A stretch of DNA of 64,000 nt from Drosophila pseudoobscura (Eukaryota > Arthropoda > Insecta > Diptera > Drosophilidae): assembly GCF_009870125.1 (NCBI RefSeq), contig NC_046681.1, positions 6,523,001-6,587,000 of the forward strand, in the 5' to 3' direction. The position numbers were made by a program, and so were the translations under genes. Shown here piece after piece: positions 12,601 to 26,699 of this stretch. Position 1 is the first letter of the stretch, and every line of letters begins with the position of its first letter. Under the pieces are notes generated by a model. It saw only the letters and a list, made by a program, of their open reading frames with translations, was not told the origin of the DNA and searched no databases.

Positions 12601-15600
12601 CAGCTCACAATTCATTGTCAAGAACACTCGCAATTTAAGTACAAAAAGAGCAGAGTGGAACGAGATAGATGGCGGGGAAAATCTTAAATGAGATCTTTCG
12701 GTGGCGTATACGTAATCTGCGCGATTCGTATTGCTTAAGTCCGAGCCAAATGTCAGCCAAATGCTTTTGTTTGTCCTCTCTGTCTGTCTGGGTGTTCTAC
12801 ATAATGTGAATAATAATTTTGCTCATTTAAAACGTGTTGGCCATCCAAAATACAGGGAGACACACGGCAGACCGGCAGCGGCAGCAACGAGCCCCGAGTC
12901 CCAGAGACCCAGAGACTCGGAGACTCAGAGACTCGGAGACAATGGAAGCTCGGGGAATTAGCGCTGCGTTCCACAATGAAAACAGACCGCAAAGCGGGAA
13001 GCTGTTCTACTAATTGCAACGTTTCGAGTTTCATCCATGTGTGTCCGTGTCTGTGCCTGTGCCTGTGTCTTGCATAACAAACAAGCAACAAACAGTTTTC
13101 AAGCCGGCTAAATGCAAGTCGCAGACAGTAAATGAGTGCAGAACACCGGGCTAAGCGATGTGCAGGTACTAGGGGACATGCGGAAAGAACCGTCAATGAG
13201 AATGCTCTCATGTCTGGGAAACGAGAGGCGCTAGAACATAAATTCTGTATGATCTGTTGCTGAAAACAGTCAATTCATGTTCATACTTTAAACTTCTTCA
13301 AGAGACCTCCTCAAGTCGCAAAATGTAGGTCAAAGAGCGGTCCCTTTGGAGCCCTAAAACAGTCCCAAACAAGAGTCCCCCTGCCAGGCGCACAAGGGCA
13401 GAAACCAGCCACATATGCAGTTCCCCTAATGAGTGCTAGGAAAACAATTTGGCCTGGGAGCCACATGCTCGCACAGTTTATGAAGGTCGAGCCCTAGCAA
13501 GGGACAGACAGGACAACCGCAATAAAAGTGAGACTCGGGGCATATGATTAATGCTCTCACCCGTTTAATCATTTTTCATGGAAGGGACACTCCCCCAGCC
13601 CCAAATCCTTAAACACGAAATGGAAGATATTCTTGTGCTCGTACAGGGCATGTCAATCAGAATTATACACCGACTGGACAATCAACTGCAATAGACAAAG
13701 CAGCTGCCACTTCATCTTGGCCGCCGAGAAGAATCTGGGATCCCAACTGGGACCTCCCCCAACGAGCAAACAAAAAAGCCAAACTAAAACTAAACTCATT
13801 TAACTTTCCCGTATTTTGATAGCATTTTACCTCGCCAGCCCGCAAGAACAACGGGTCCAGCAACAGGAACAACAAACAACTGTTATCAAAATGTCATTCA
13901 TTCAAATATGTATGTAGGTACGGACTGACAAGGGGGCAATGGCAATGGCAAGGCAAAGGCCTTGGTCCCTGGGCCCTGGTTCCTGTTGGCATACACTCTC
14001 CAAAAGTCCCACAGCAATAGGCGATTGTATGGTAGGGAAAATAAGTAAGACTTGACCCTTTTGACCTCGAATGAATCACCCCGCAGTGTGCTAGATATTT
14101 AAATATTGGTCTGACACCCTGGCTTTTTTCTTCCAGTGTAACTCGACCTCACCCTCTCTTAGCCTTTGTTGATATTCCGCTTTCTTTAATTTCCCATTCG
14201 TGTGCCTCTCCTCTTTGCAGTGACTGCCACTGAAAGCAGCAGCAACAGCAGCGCATCCTCCGCAGTCGTCATGGTGGCGGTCACGCCGAGCATCGCTGGC
14301 ACCGGATCGAGCAGCGGAAGCGGCGCCATCACCTTCGGCAGCAGCAGCACCACCACCACCACCACCACCACCACCACCGAAGCGCCACCAGAACAGCAGC
14401 AGCCGCAGGGTAAGTCCCGAAAACTAATCTCCCCCCTCCACTCCTCCACTGCTCCACCCGCACCCACCTTTTGCTCGCAAACTAAATGACAAACAATGCG
14501 CCGCGCCGCCTCTTCGAATTGCTTATAGGCCACTGCCTGCTGGACGGACTCTGGGTGCCAGAGACGACGGTGCACTGTGAGAAGCAGACAAGCTGCCGCG
14601 CCATCCAGCGGACCGGCCACTGTTGTCCCGATTATAAATGCGGTAAGTGGTAGCTGCGGCTCACACCCACGCCCACAGCCACACCCACACCCTCACCCGG
14701 CATCGTTCGGAAGCATTTATGCAAATCTCTTCCTCCTCTTCCACGCGCAGATTGCGAAAAGGATGGAAAAACTTACGCCAATGGTTATAAATTGGTGGAT
14801 CCGGATACCCCATGCACTGTCTGCTACTGCAAAGGTGAGTTGATTGAGTTTACGGTAGAGCTAGAAGAGGCGAGGCATCGATATACAGCCGTTGCAGTGC
14901 CATGTACTCAGATTCGGTATTGGGTCTTGGACAGTTATAGGTGCAAAGGTTTCCTTTGGGACTAATTAGGAATGAGTAGAAAATAGTGGATATACTTGTA
15001 GCGTTACCTTAAAAACTGGTGGTTATAACATCCATAATTAGTTTTTAGATACATCCAAAATAGTTTACCGTGAATAACAAACGCTAAAAATTCAATTTAA
15101 GAACTAATATCTACATCTCTTGAATGACTTGACCGATTTTAACCACGGAAGGTCGGAAAGGTTTAAAAAAACGGACACTTATTTCAGGGAATATTTAAGT
15201 AGCCTCCCACTGGCCACTTGTGATGATTGTGATGATTGCAATTGGAAAACGACTTGAAAACTAATGAATAACGAACTTGGGTCGTCGCACTAGCAACAGA
15301 AAAGGACCAAAAAGACGACAGAATAAAATAAGCTGAAGATGGTGTAAAATCGCAATGGCGGGAACTTCAAGCGACAGTCAAACGGCGGGAATTGGAGATG
15401 ATGAACTGAAGATGGCGGAAACGGAATATTGAGTATTCCCTTGTCGGCAAAACAAAAAATATATTATCCCACCATGTATTACAGAATATTGTAGAAGACT
15501 TTCCCCTCATTTCTCATCCTTGTCGTTAGTTTTCAATTAATATTTCTAAGATCTGCCGTCATATTCTGTGGTGCACAAAATATATTTTTCTCGGTGTTTG

Positions 15601-17948
15601 GTTCAATATACACAGAAATAATCATCGAAAGGAAAACTCACGTTGATTCCAGCCAGACTTTCTCTCCAATAAAGTTCAAGCTCACTTATTTTGAATTGCA
15701 GGTAAACAGAATAATCTAAAAAGAGTAAATCTTTGAGAAATTAGAAATAAATTAAGATTTATTGCCTGTCCCGAGCATCACCTGACATTAATATTTATAA
15801 TAATTCTCAGAAAATTGAGGGTCAGTTGAGGCTCAAATTGAGCTGGTTTATCTAAACTTATATACTAATATATATAAAGTTTTATAAAAGTCCTGAATTG
15901 GATAATTGCCAGTCGATAAATAATGATCTTGAGGCAATAATTTCTTGTAAATAAATGAGATGTAAATGTAAGCTCTAAATATGTTTCGGCAGATGTTGGT
16001 CACACATCTCATAGCTTAAGTACCGTCATTTGCCAGAGTTTTTACCAATCACACTCCATTCGTTGCAGGCGGCGAGATTGTTTGCAGCTCAGTGACCTGT
16101 TTCCGGCGGGACGACTGCATGCCCAAGTACGTGCCCGGCCGCTGCTGCCCCGAGTACGACAATTGTCCGAGTGAGTGCCACACGGTGGGGCCTTCATGGC
16201 GTTCGAGACTAATCCAATCTTTCCACACCCAATCCACAGTTCTGGACAACAATCCGCCGCTGTCCAGCGAGGCGAGCAGCACCACCACGTCCACCCAGAA
16301 GCCGGCGGCAGTGGCTCAGCCCGCTGGCTATAACTGGAATATTACCATCAAGGAGATCACTAAGCCCTCTGAGATTCGGATTACCGACGATAACAAGGCT
16401 AAGTCGGCGATTCCCACCAGAAAGTCGGCCGGTACAGGTACAGTGGTTACCACCGAGGGAGCACCGCCTTCGGGAACAACGGCAAGTTCCGTTGGCAGTA
16501 CGACAGCAACACCAACAGCAGCAACAACAGCAACAACACAAGCAACAGAAACATCAACGACAACCGAAGCAACATATCCGCCGACACCAACAACTGTCCT
16601 GATATCCACCGACGCCGCAGCAACACCAACGACTTCGGCGGCGTTGGCGCCGCTTAGCCAAGACACAACCCCGAAAGCACTTCCAGGCACTTCCAGCAGC
16701 GAGAGCTTAAAGCTTATTGCCTCGGCGGGCTACATAGAGCGACCGCATGCCCAGAGCGGCAACGACGTGGAGCAGAATACAAAGAAAGATCCGCTCGTCA
16801 GCTACAATGCCGATGGCCTGCTGCCACTCGCCCAGAACGATCCCAGCAAGGTCAGCTTTAAGCGGGAGTTCACCACAGAGCGGCCCTCGCCGAGCACCCA
16901 AGGGTACGAGGAGCCCGGGACAGGTGGGGCGGAGTCCGCGTTCATACAAAACGGCTTTGGGGATGCCTTAGCTGAGATTCCCGACGGGGAACTGGAGCCG
17001 GACACAGCGGGGAGTGACAACATCTACCACATAATCTCCACCACTGAAGGTCCCAGCTCTGGCATTGGCGCGAGTACAGATTCGAACTCCCCCGTCACCA
17101 GGAAGAACAGCACCAGAGCCAACCCAGAGACAGAAATCAGTACGGAGGGCCCCGGCAGTAGCAGTGAGATGCCTCCCATGAGCTCCACCCACCACATGGA
17201 CGCGGATGAGGATGTGCCACAAGTCGAGTCCAATCCGGCGTACCCCTCGCTGCCCGAAGACGACTTCAGCTTGCGAGACGTAAACTTTCCCCTCGTGGAG
17301 CTTGAGGATGTGGCCGATTCTTACACCAAGGACGAGCCGCGGAGCATACCGAGTCCCTTCGAGGCGGACAACAGGCATACCAAGGTGATGCAAGAGTCAG
17401 CTCTGGACGGCAGTGGAAGCGGAAGTGGCAGCGGGGACATGGAGCCCTATCTCGAGGGATCCTCGACAACCGATCACGTCGTGATGTCTGCCTCCTCCAG
17501 CAAGGAGAAAAGCTCGGTGGTACCCCTCCTGATGTACAGTGCCGAGGACAATTCCGGGGAAACGCGCATTCAGAACGCGAGTGATCTGCAGCTGGAGAAC
17601 ATTGGCCACGGCCAGAGCGAGAACGAGACAAGCGAAGAGCTGGATGCTCTGGAGGGACTGATGGGCAAGGGCATCGGGAACAGTAGTGGGGAAATCAAAG
17701 AACCCACCACCCCGCGATCCACTCCAATCTCTGCCTTGGACATCGACGAGCTGGGCTCTGGGGCAGGTCAACTGCAGACATCGGGCGGCGTGGATCCCAA
17801 GGCCGATGCCGAGAGCCTCAAGCTCGACGAGAGCCAAGAGACTATTGCCAAGACGACCTCAGAAGACAAGTCGTCGACGCGGGCCGAAAAAAGCTTTGTG
17901 GAGCGGGCACTGCCCCTGGGACGGCTCTACCTTCAGCGGATCTACTGA
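605..17948 (+). CDS. Membrane-anchored VWC-domain protein with mucin-like tail (6 coding exons)
   Basis: Coding exons 605-833, 14221-14409, 14529-14642, 14751-14834, 16069-16170 and 16240-17948 join in frame to 808 codons, all with GT-AG introns. The first coding exon opens at 597 after a TTGCAG acceptor, so a 5' UTR exon lies further upstream. A basic stretch (RRGRRR, residues 41-46) precedes one hydrophobic segment at about 52-71, with no cleavable N-terminal signal; I infer a type II signal anchor with the bulk outside the cell. After a Ser/Thr-rich linker there is a six-Cys half module (about 141-177, ending CCPDYKC) and a ten-Cys VWC module (about 178-238, CxxCxC then CCPEYDNC). VWC modules often bind BMP-type ligands or matrix. 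The last exon is acidic, Ser/Thr/Pro-rich, with SGSGSGSGD near 630, a possible glycosaminoglycan site. I do not recognise the gene. No known function is claimed. Confidence 0.85.
4542..4942. repeat. Inverted and direct copies of a ~20-bp CCGGAGCA-containing unit
   Basis: Positions 4542-4561 are the exact reverse complement of 4923-4942 (20 bp, core GAAAACCGGAGC). A third, imperfect copy with extra A residues lies at about 4858-4880, in direct orientation to the second and about 60 bp from it. The intervening DNA is AT-rich and has no ORF. It could be a remnant of a small inverted-repeat element or a decayed minisatellite. Confidence 0.55.
5690..5746. repeat. Imperfect GAGGCA/GAAGCG hexamer repeat
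   Basis: About nine imperfect hexamers of the GAGGCAGAAGCG type. They make Ala/Ser- or Glu-rich open frames on both strands, which I treat as artefacts of the repeat. Confidence 0.7.
9311..9351. repeat. (GT)n microsatellite
   Basis: About 40 bp of alternating GT with a few GG interruptions, inside the long first intron of the VWC gene. Confidence 0.85.
12896..12950. repeat. Imperfect GAGACTCG/GAGACTCA repeat
   Basis: Several imperfect copies of an 8-10 bp unit (GAGACTCGGA / GAGACTCAGA) within the first intron of the VWC gene. No other signal is seen. Confidence 0.6.
14348..14378 (+). repeat. In-frame ACC (Thr) trinucleotide run in exon 2 of the VWC gene
   Basis: About ten ACC triplets encode a polythreonine run in the Ser/Thr-rich linker between the membrane anchor and the cysteine modules. 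It is likely to vary in length between individuals and to carry O-glycans. Confidence 0.8.
14835..16068 (+). other. 1.2 kb intron between the two coding parts of the VWC module
   Basis: The intron is bounded by a GTGAGT donor and a TTGCAG acceptor and splits the ten-Cys VWC module after its CxxCYC stretch. It is AT-rich and I see no coding sequence in it. Confidence 0.7.
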
Positions 17949-19926
17949 TCGGCACCTAGCGGGGTCTGAACCGGATCGACAAGCAAACCTTTTATTGTAT
18001 ATATATATATATACACTCTAAAGCCTAGCCAACGAAAATCCAGCTATTGAAGTGATCGAGTGTTAGGTCTAAGTAGTCAGAAAGGGAGTAGAAGGAGGGA
18101 GGAGCAGAGGTCTTCTGGGAGGTGGAAGTTGTTTCCATAGACTGCATAAAACGCGTGTAATGATCATAAGCATATGTATGTACACCATCTGAATTTATCA
18201 ACATAATAAGCATAAAACAATATCTTACGATTAGCAAAGCTGGGCTCTCCAAATGCAATAACTAAATGCCGCTCTATTGGTTTAGCTCTCGAGGCACACA
18301 GGACAGCAATACGAGCAGGTATCGCTAAGATACAAACTATATATCATATATGAGCATCTCTAATTTATACGTACGACCTAAGTGCACGTAAGCATTCAAT
18401 CATTAGCACGACCACAATCGAAATTCATCGCATAAGTCGCAATTTTTAACTTGTTTTATCTCATCCTGAATTTATTTAATTTGTAACTTATTTCTTAACG
18501 AAAATATGGAAATGATTTGGAAACGGAGAGCCGAATGATGTGAATTTTTTGCTCTAAAGGTGATTTATTTTAAAATGAAATGGCAAATTATATAGTCCTC
18601 TTCGATTTGAAAAGCTTTTAAGTTTAGACTGAATATGAAAAGGTTTTAATTTAAAGCAACTTACACGTACACCTACTTTAATCGTAATTTATTTGATATA
18701 CAGAATTTAATTAATTTAATTTTGGCATGAAATAAATAATCCTCGATCTTAAGAGCTGCAAATCTTGAATTTAAAAACTATAATAATGAAAACAAAAACT
18801 AAAAACTAACCAGAAAGCAAAGTGTCAAAATGATAATGCAGTCATTTTTTTATTTAGTCCTACATATCCTACATACTATATATATATATGTATAAGCATA
18901 TCTAACTTATTTAGGCGATGATTCCAAACTAACACACACACCCCCACACACACACACAGTCTTTTGAGATACAGTAAACTATATTTTAGAAATACTTTAA
19001 CTAGTGTAAATTTAGTTTCAAGTCCATTTTCAAATGTATGAATTATAAAATAAAAAATTCCAATACAAACTTGAGAAAATAAATAATTTCAATATTTACG
19101 GTTACTTGAGAACCATGGAATGGTAATAGGGTGTATCTGCTACTACTTTTTCTCTCATGGCAAATAAAAACGCATTTTATTCTCTTGACAGTTTTCAAGA
19201 TAGAGGTGGAATGCGAGCGTGAGGTCCCCCTCCTGCCCATCGGTTGCATAAGCAGCATCAGCCACGCCCTCTCGGATCCCTCATTACACATGCAAGAGCA
19301 TGAGGCGGCAATTACCCAGAAATTAAATAAACAAAACGAAGCCCGAGAAAACAACGAAGACCACAATCACGACGACAACTGTTGCATCACGGCAGCGCAG
19401 CAAAGCCGCCGGTGGGGCAGGCGCCTCGGGTTACCCACTGCCAACAGCTTACATACTCGTACTCATACTCATACTCATACTCATACTCGTACTCATACTC
19501 TTACTCGTACTCGTACGTATTGAACTGTAATGCACAATCGCATCGCACAAAAAGTCGCTTATGTAACAAGGTTGAGGATACAACAACAAACACAGGGGCT
19601 GCGGACACCAGCTGGTTGGTGGAAGCGATGTTTTTGTTAATTTGTATGCGCACCGGGATAAGCGAGGAGAAAGTCAGCGAAGAGCATTAGGAAAAAGCTA
19701 CAAAAACGCAATAAATCACATCGGACCCCCGCGATCAGTTTCGATCAAAAATTTGGGCGCGGGAGAGGAGCCAACAGGTTTGGGGAGGATTACTTTCGCT
19801 TTGGCTAGAGCAGAAGACAAATAGCTGTGATTAAATTACTTTCATTTTTGTGGTTTTTTTTTTATTATTGGAAAACTTAACAAAAGATGCGAAATGGAAA
19901 TGATCTAACAAGTAAAGTCTTACATC
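17949..19926. other. 3' UTR of the VWC gene and convergent intergenic DNA
   Basis: AATAAA signals at 18731-18736 and 19049-19054 are candidate poly(A) sites for the plus-strand VWC gene. A (TA)n run sits near 17998-18014 and a (CA)n run near 18936-18958. The gene for a small secreted peptide converges from the right, with its own minus-strand AATAAA at 19861-19866. I see no further coding sequence. Confidence 0.6.
19453..19515. repeat. (TACTCR)n hexanucleotide microsatellite
   Basis: About ten tandem copies of CATACT/CGTACT. The repeat generates Tyr-Ser and Thr-His open frames on the plus strand, which are not genes. Confidence 0.9.
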
Positions 19927-20223
19927 TTAATTGCGACCGATCTGGTCGACCTGGGCCTGCAGGTTGTTTATCACCTCGGAGGGCACCTGGTCGCCCAGGA
20001 TCTCGAAGAGATTGATGCGCTGGTTGCCGGGAATCTGCTCGTACGCACCCAGCTCAATGCCCTCTTGAACGTTCTGTATCTGGGCGTCCTTGGGTATGAG
20101 AAGGGTTTGCTGTGCCTGCCGGATGGCTTCGTTCGTGTAGGCGGCCCCCTCGCGGCCCTGGGGCAGGGCCTGAGCGCCGGCCAGGAGCAAGGCAAGCATC
20201 GAACACAGCGCGAACACTTTCAT
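19927..20223 (-). CDS. Small secreted peptide, 98 aa
   Basis: The coding sequence is a single exon whose ATG reads on the complement of 20221-20223. The N-terminus (MKVFALCSMLALLLAGAQA) is a textbook signal peptide, with likely cleavage before LPQ. The mature peptide of about 79 residues has no cysteine and is rich in Gln and Asn, ending QIGRN. A 5' UTR intron fits GTAAGA at 20358 and a TTGCAG acceptor next to 20243. A TATAAAA box lies on the minus strand at 20410-20416, and an AATAAA is 61 nt past the stop. I do not recognise a family. A Rel-type site beside the TATA box suggests immune or stress inducibility, but this is inference only. Confidence 0.85.
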   Translation of the reverse strand: MKVFALCSMLALLLAGAQALPQGREGAAYTNEAIRQAQQTLLIPKDAQIQNVQEGIELGAYEQIPGNQRINLFEILGDQVPSEVINNLQAQVDQIGRN

Positions 20224-20409
20224 TTTTCTTGAGGATATGTAAACTGCAAGAGATGCGCGGTTTTTAGACTAATTCGATCTTCAGGCTTTCACGTAGATTC
20301 GTTTGGACGAATGGTTTAGGCAATTTTGTTTCTTGCGGATTTCAAGACCCTGTCTTACCTTGCGCGTGTCGTTTCTTGTAATGTTTCGGCTGCGCAGGCG
20401 CTGAGCTCG

Positions 20410-20416
20410 TTTTATA
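20410..20416 (-). promoter_or_regulatory. TATA box of the small secreted peptide gene
   Basis: TATAAAA on the minus strand, about 50 bp upstream of a good GTAAGA splice donor that ends the short 5' UTR exon (3' end at 20359). The start site is expected near 20380. Confidence 0.65.
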
Positions 20417-20433
20417 AGCTGAGCTCCGTCGCT

Positions 20434-20443
20434 GGAAGACCCC
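20434..20443 (-). promoter_or_regulatory. Rel/NF-kB-like site upstream of the TATA box
   Basis: GGGGTCTTCC on the minus strand fits the Drosophila Rel consensus GGGRNYYYYY at every position. It sits about 20 bp upstream of the TATA box of the small secreted peptide gene. A single 10-bp match is weak evidence; its position is what makes it notable. Confidence 0.35.
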
Positions 20444-20455
20444 AACGTCTGGAAA

Positions 20456-21664
20456 GCTTTGACTCTTTCGTTTGGTTTCGTTTCTGGTTTTTGTGAAGCT
20501 CACAGGAAAAAACAATATAAAAAGTAAAATTACTTCCATATCCCACCGACCCATAAAGTTATGCACGAATATTTTTTATTGGAAATTTTTCTTGGGCATT
20601 TGTCCAAATTTAATGCGAAGGTTGAGCGCCACTTCAGAAATGTCAAGAGGCATTTAACCTTCCAGTGCACACTTAACCACGAAGTGGTCTTTCAGGTGCT
20701 ATCTGGTTCATATTAATGGCTTGAATCAAAAAAATGTACAATTACCAGTCTTTGATATGTGAAGAGTCATTTACACATTGCTGGTATGGTCTTTATTGGC
20801 GTGTCTTCTTTTCCATCTCGTTTTACTCATTTTGCGAAATATGTATGTGATAGCGAAAACAAAATACAGAAAATCATCACCACCGGAATGGCTTGCAAAG
20901 CTTTGATAATTAATAATCATTTTAATTCGACAGTTTTCTTATTGTTTTGAATGTGTGGACCATACCATATAAAACCTGGCTTAGCAAATTGGTACAAACT
21001 TAGCTTATGGCTTAATATGCATATGTTCATACGTACATACGTACATAGTCTTCATAATTTTTTGGCACAGATTTCAATTTTAAAAGTCCGTTTCCATTCC
21101 GATAACATTTAACTAATATATTTTTTAAATTCTATCGATAGAATGCAATAGAAATTTTATGAAAAAAATAAAGAATCGGTGCTCCTTGCAAACAAAAAAA
21201 GTTTTTGACTCCATACAACTTCTACAATTAATTAATTCGCTCGTTTCGCTATATTTCGCTCGTTTTTCCGCTTTTCCATCCGCTGTTTTTCGGTATTTAA
21301 TTTTTCTAGCCCTCCTGTTTTTGCTAGCCAATACTATTTTCAGTACTAGCAAATGGGAATATGATGTTGAAATCGTCAGTATATTTACGGTATATTTTTA
21401 AAATGAGACGGTATATTTTGGTATATGTCTGAGGGCCAGAAAATAAATAGTCGAAAATAAGTTAATCGAAAATAAAACATAGTCGCTCAGTTAAAGAACA
21501 AAAAATAAGGATTAAGTACTTTGCTGTATAGACTAATGTCCAGACAAAGATTGCTAGATCCGCGTTCTACAGAATCAGTAAACTATCGGAGCAGAAGTCG
21601 CAGAACACCCGCAAAGAAACGCCAAGTTTGAGTGCCGCCTATCCAAACGCACGTGGGCACGAAG
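20456..21664. other. Intergenic region with DRE upstream of the WDR12 homologue
   Basis: AT-rich DNA between the divergent peptide gene and the WDR12 gene, with no supported ORF. A palindromic DRE core TATCGATA lies at 21133-21140 and the repeated promoter module at 21373-21437. The WDR12 start site should fall between that module and 21664. Confidence 0.5.
21373..21437 (+). promoter_or_regulatory. 65-bp GGTATATTTT promoter module, copy 1 (WDR12)
   Basis: The order is TCGTCAGTATATTTACGG, then TATATTTTTAAAATGAG, then CGGTATATTTTGGTATAT, then TCTGAGGGCC. Near-identical modules occur upstream of Ubc2 and RTF2. The GTATWTTT core matches Ohler core-promoter motif 6, typical of TATA-less fly housekeeping promoters. 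It ends about 230 bp before the WDR12 ATG and points the same way as the gene. Confidence 0.65.
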
Positions 21665-23094
21665 ATGGATATCGACAACGGCGAGGGGCAGGTGCAAGTG
21701 CACCTCAAAACCAAACAAGAACAGTAAGAGTCGCACGAACGAGCGAAACAAATGAATCCAAGTATCCCTTTCCAGCTATGCAGTGCCAGACGTTCCCTAT
21801 GCCATCGATGGAACAGTTACAACCGCGGAACTGAACACATTCGTGAACGCCTTGCTTCTGAGCAAGGGCAGCTCTGCCGTGGATTTTGATTTTCTGGTCT
21901 TCGATGAGTATCTGAGGGGCCGATTGTGTGACCATCTGCGGGAGAAGGCCATTAGCTTTGAGGATGCCATAGAGATTGAGTACGTAGAGCGCTTCCCCGC
22001 CCCAGAGCCGCAAGACTGCCTGCTCCACGACGACTGGGTGTCGGCAGTGAAGGCCTCTGGCAAGTGGATATTGACGGGATGCTATGACAACACTTTGAAC
22101 ATCTGGACCAACAAGGGCAAGCACATTCTCACGATCCCCGGTCACACGGCTCCCATCAAAGCTGTGGACTGGATTTCGCTAGATGACGACACCGGTCGCT
22201 TTGTCTCCAGCTCACAAGACCAAACAGCTATGTTGTGGCAGTGGAATGTTGGCGCCAATACTGTTGAATGTGTTTCAGTGTGCAAGGGTCACACGAGGGG
22301 CGTCGATAGCGTCAGCGTCAGCCCAGATGGACAGCGATTTGCGACAGGGTCGTGGGACACTATGCTGAAAGTGTGGTCAGCTGAGCTGGAAGATGCAGGA
22401 GAAGGAACATCGAAGCGCATGAAGGAGAGCGGAGTTAGAGTGAGTACAACATAAAATTAATTCCCTACTCAAATCATCACTGGCACATTTATTTCGCAGA
22501 CCCCAAAAATCACTCTTCAGGGACATCGCGAAAGCATCTCTGCGGTGCAGTGGATGGATGCCAGCACCCTGCTCACAGGAAGTTGGGATCACACGCTCAA
22601 GGTGTGGGACCTGAGCCTAGAAGGCATTAAGGCCGAGATATCCACAAACAAGTCAATCTTCGATGCGAGTTACTCAAAACTAAATCACCTCATTTTGACG
22701 GCATCGGCGGACAAGAATCTGCGCCTGTACGATTCTAGAACGAACCGTAGGAGCTGACCACAATTTCAAAGTAATTTTTAAACAATGTGTGATTGTCTTT
22801 ACAGAGGGATCTGTCGTCCGTAACACTTACCTGGGCCACAACGCCTGGGTCCAGACCGTGATGTGGTCAACAACAGAAGAATTCCTCTTCGTATCTGGTT
22901 CGTACGACAATCAGAACAAGCTGTGGGATTGTAGGAGTCCAAAGGCTCCTCTTTACGATCTGCTGGGTCATGGAGAGAAGGTCTTGGACATAGACTGGTC
23001 CAACCCGAAGTATATCGTATCCGGCGGCTCTGACAACACAGTACGTGTGTTTAAATCACGGAAGGCATTAGTAGAAAATATGGACACTAAGTAG
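21665..23094 (+). CDS. CG6724: Ribosome biogenesis protein WDR12/Ytm1 homologue
   Basis: Exons 21665-21723, 21776-22439, 22500-22746 and 22805-23094 give 419 aa, the usual size for WDR12. The N-terminal NLE/Ytm1 domain (about 10-95, starting [20 protein letters not shown]) binds the AAA-ATPase midasin in orthologues. Seven WD40 blades follow, with visible GH...WD-type repeats ([42 protein letters not shown]). Known role of the family: the PeBoW (Pes1-Bop1-WDR12) complex in nucleolar 60S subunit and 27S/32S rRNA maturation. AATAAA sits 60 nt after the stop. Ubc2 follows on the same strand. I am confident of the family; the symbol is from memory. Confidence 0.95.
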
Positions 23095-25353
<2,259 letters not shown>

Positions 25354-26699
25354 TGCGTAAGTTTTTGCAAAACACTTGTACCACAAACCGAAAATTGCAA
25401 CCACAAAAACGAAAATTCGCATCTTGATAAGGAGAAAGTCTATTTTATAAATATATATTAAACTATGCTAAACACTAAAATTAAATTAACAGTAACAGTA
25501 ACTCAAACAGTAACCGCCAACAGCCAGAAATAGTCGATTCCTTTGAGCCTACAAGTTGTAAAAACATTTTGAGTTTTCTCATGTTGTATTTTTCTGAACT
25601 ATATGTTTTTAGGTCGCTTAGCAAACGAACACACAAAATGAAGCAAAAACATAAATTTCATCCAAAATACACACTGCACTGTCATATTCAACTGCATAAA
25701 TATAAATACAATTAGTCTACTTTATATGTGTACAGTGTTAAGTGAAAGGGAGCTAAATACAAGTAATAGGAGAGCGTATTTTAAAGCATAATACCTATGG
25801 GAAAAATCAAATTCAGGTCAGCAAATTCAGTAGCCTCTTTAAATCGCAAAACGGCCGCAACATGGAAATTCTCAACGATAAAAGACTTAAAAACAAAAAC
25901 AAAACGATCATGTATACAAAATTTAAGACAACTTTTCCAAATTCCAAAAGAAAATAATCAAATTTTTGTTATTTATATGAAAACTCTATTCGGTTTAATT
26001 TTTAATGTGATATTTGTAAGCGTATTATATTTGTTCTTTGGCCAACTGTTTTCCAGTAATCTGAGAGACTTAACACTATTTTTTGAGCTGCCGCGACAAC
26101 TGTAACTTCTGCGCGGTACTTTAAACTTAAAACAAAAGCGAGATCGAGCATAATTAGCGTCAGCAGCTGATTTATATAGCAACAAGAAAACGAAAACGAG
26201 AAATATATAGAAACAGACAAACCAACTTCCTATTATTTTGTAGTTTTAATGACCAACCAGTCGAGTCGAAGAATCAATGAGAAAAACTGAACATTAAAAT
26301 ATAACAATAAATTAAAGTGTAAGTTTCTTGCGTAAATACAACAGCAAACAAAACGACAATGAGAAACCCAATAAAAACAGAATAAAGGAAAATATATGGA
26401 AAAGTGAACTCATGTATTTATATGTATGTGGTTTTTCTAAGCTAATAGCTAAATCTGAAATTGTGTTAGGTCCCAAGTTGTTGATGAAAGATCATGGTAA
26501 AAAGAGAGATACAGGTTTTACTTTAAGTTCACTTTAATTTGATATACTCGTACATTTGTTTATATAAAATATGTATCTCATTACAGTATTACTCATAAAT
26601 ATAAGTACCGACACGTTCCCCCGCACGAAGATCAACGCACGCTCATAGAACAACTCAGATAATCTGGGAATTTCCCGTCCCTGGCCTGTGTCGCAGCCC
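25354..26699. other. Convergent 3' region between Ubc2 and the MANSC/LDLa gene
   Basis: Very AT-rich, with several AATAAA/ATTAAA possibilities for a long Ubc2 3' UTR and no supported ORF. The two genes are tail-to-tail. Confidence 0.5.

Larger units (their letters stand above)
834..14220 (+). other. 13.4 kb first intron of the VWC gene
   Basis: A long intron between a consensus GTAAGTG donor and a CTTTGCAG acceptor. Open frames on both strands are short or low-complexity (for example the Ala/Ser-rich frame over the hexamer repeat near 5.7 kb), and I see no conserved domain. It holds several simple repeats, a set of inverted and direct repeats at 4.5-4.95 kb, and long AT-rich blocks. Long first introns like this commonly carry enhancers in flies; that is inference. 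Confidence 0.7.

Noticed and set aside
19131-19523. Plus-strand frame ending in Thr-His repeats
   Set aside because: Most of it is the TACTCR microsatellite; no domain or splice evidence.
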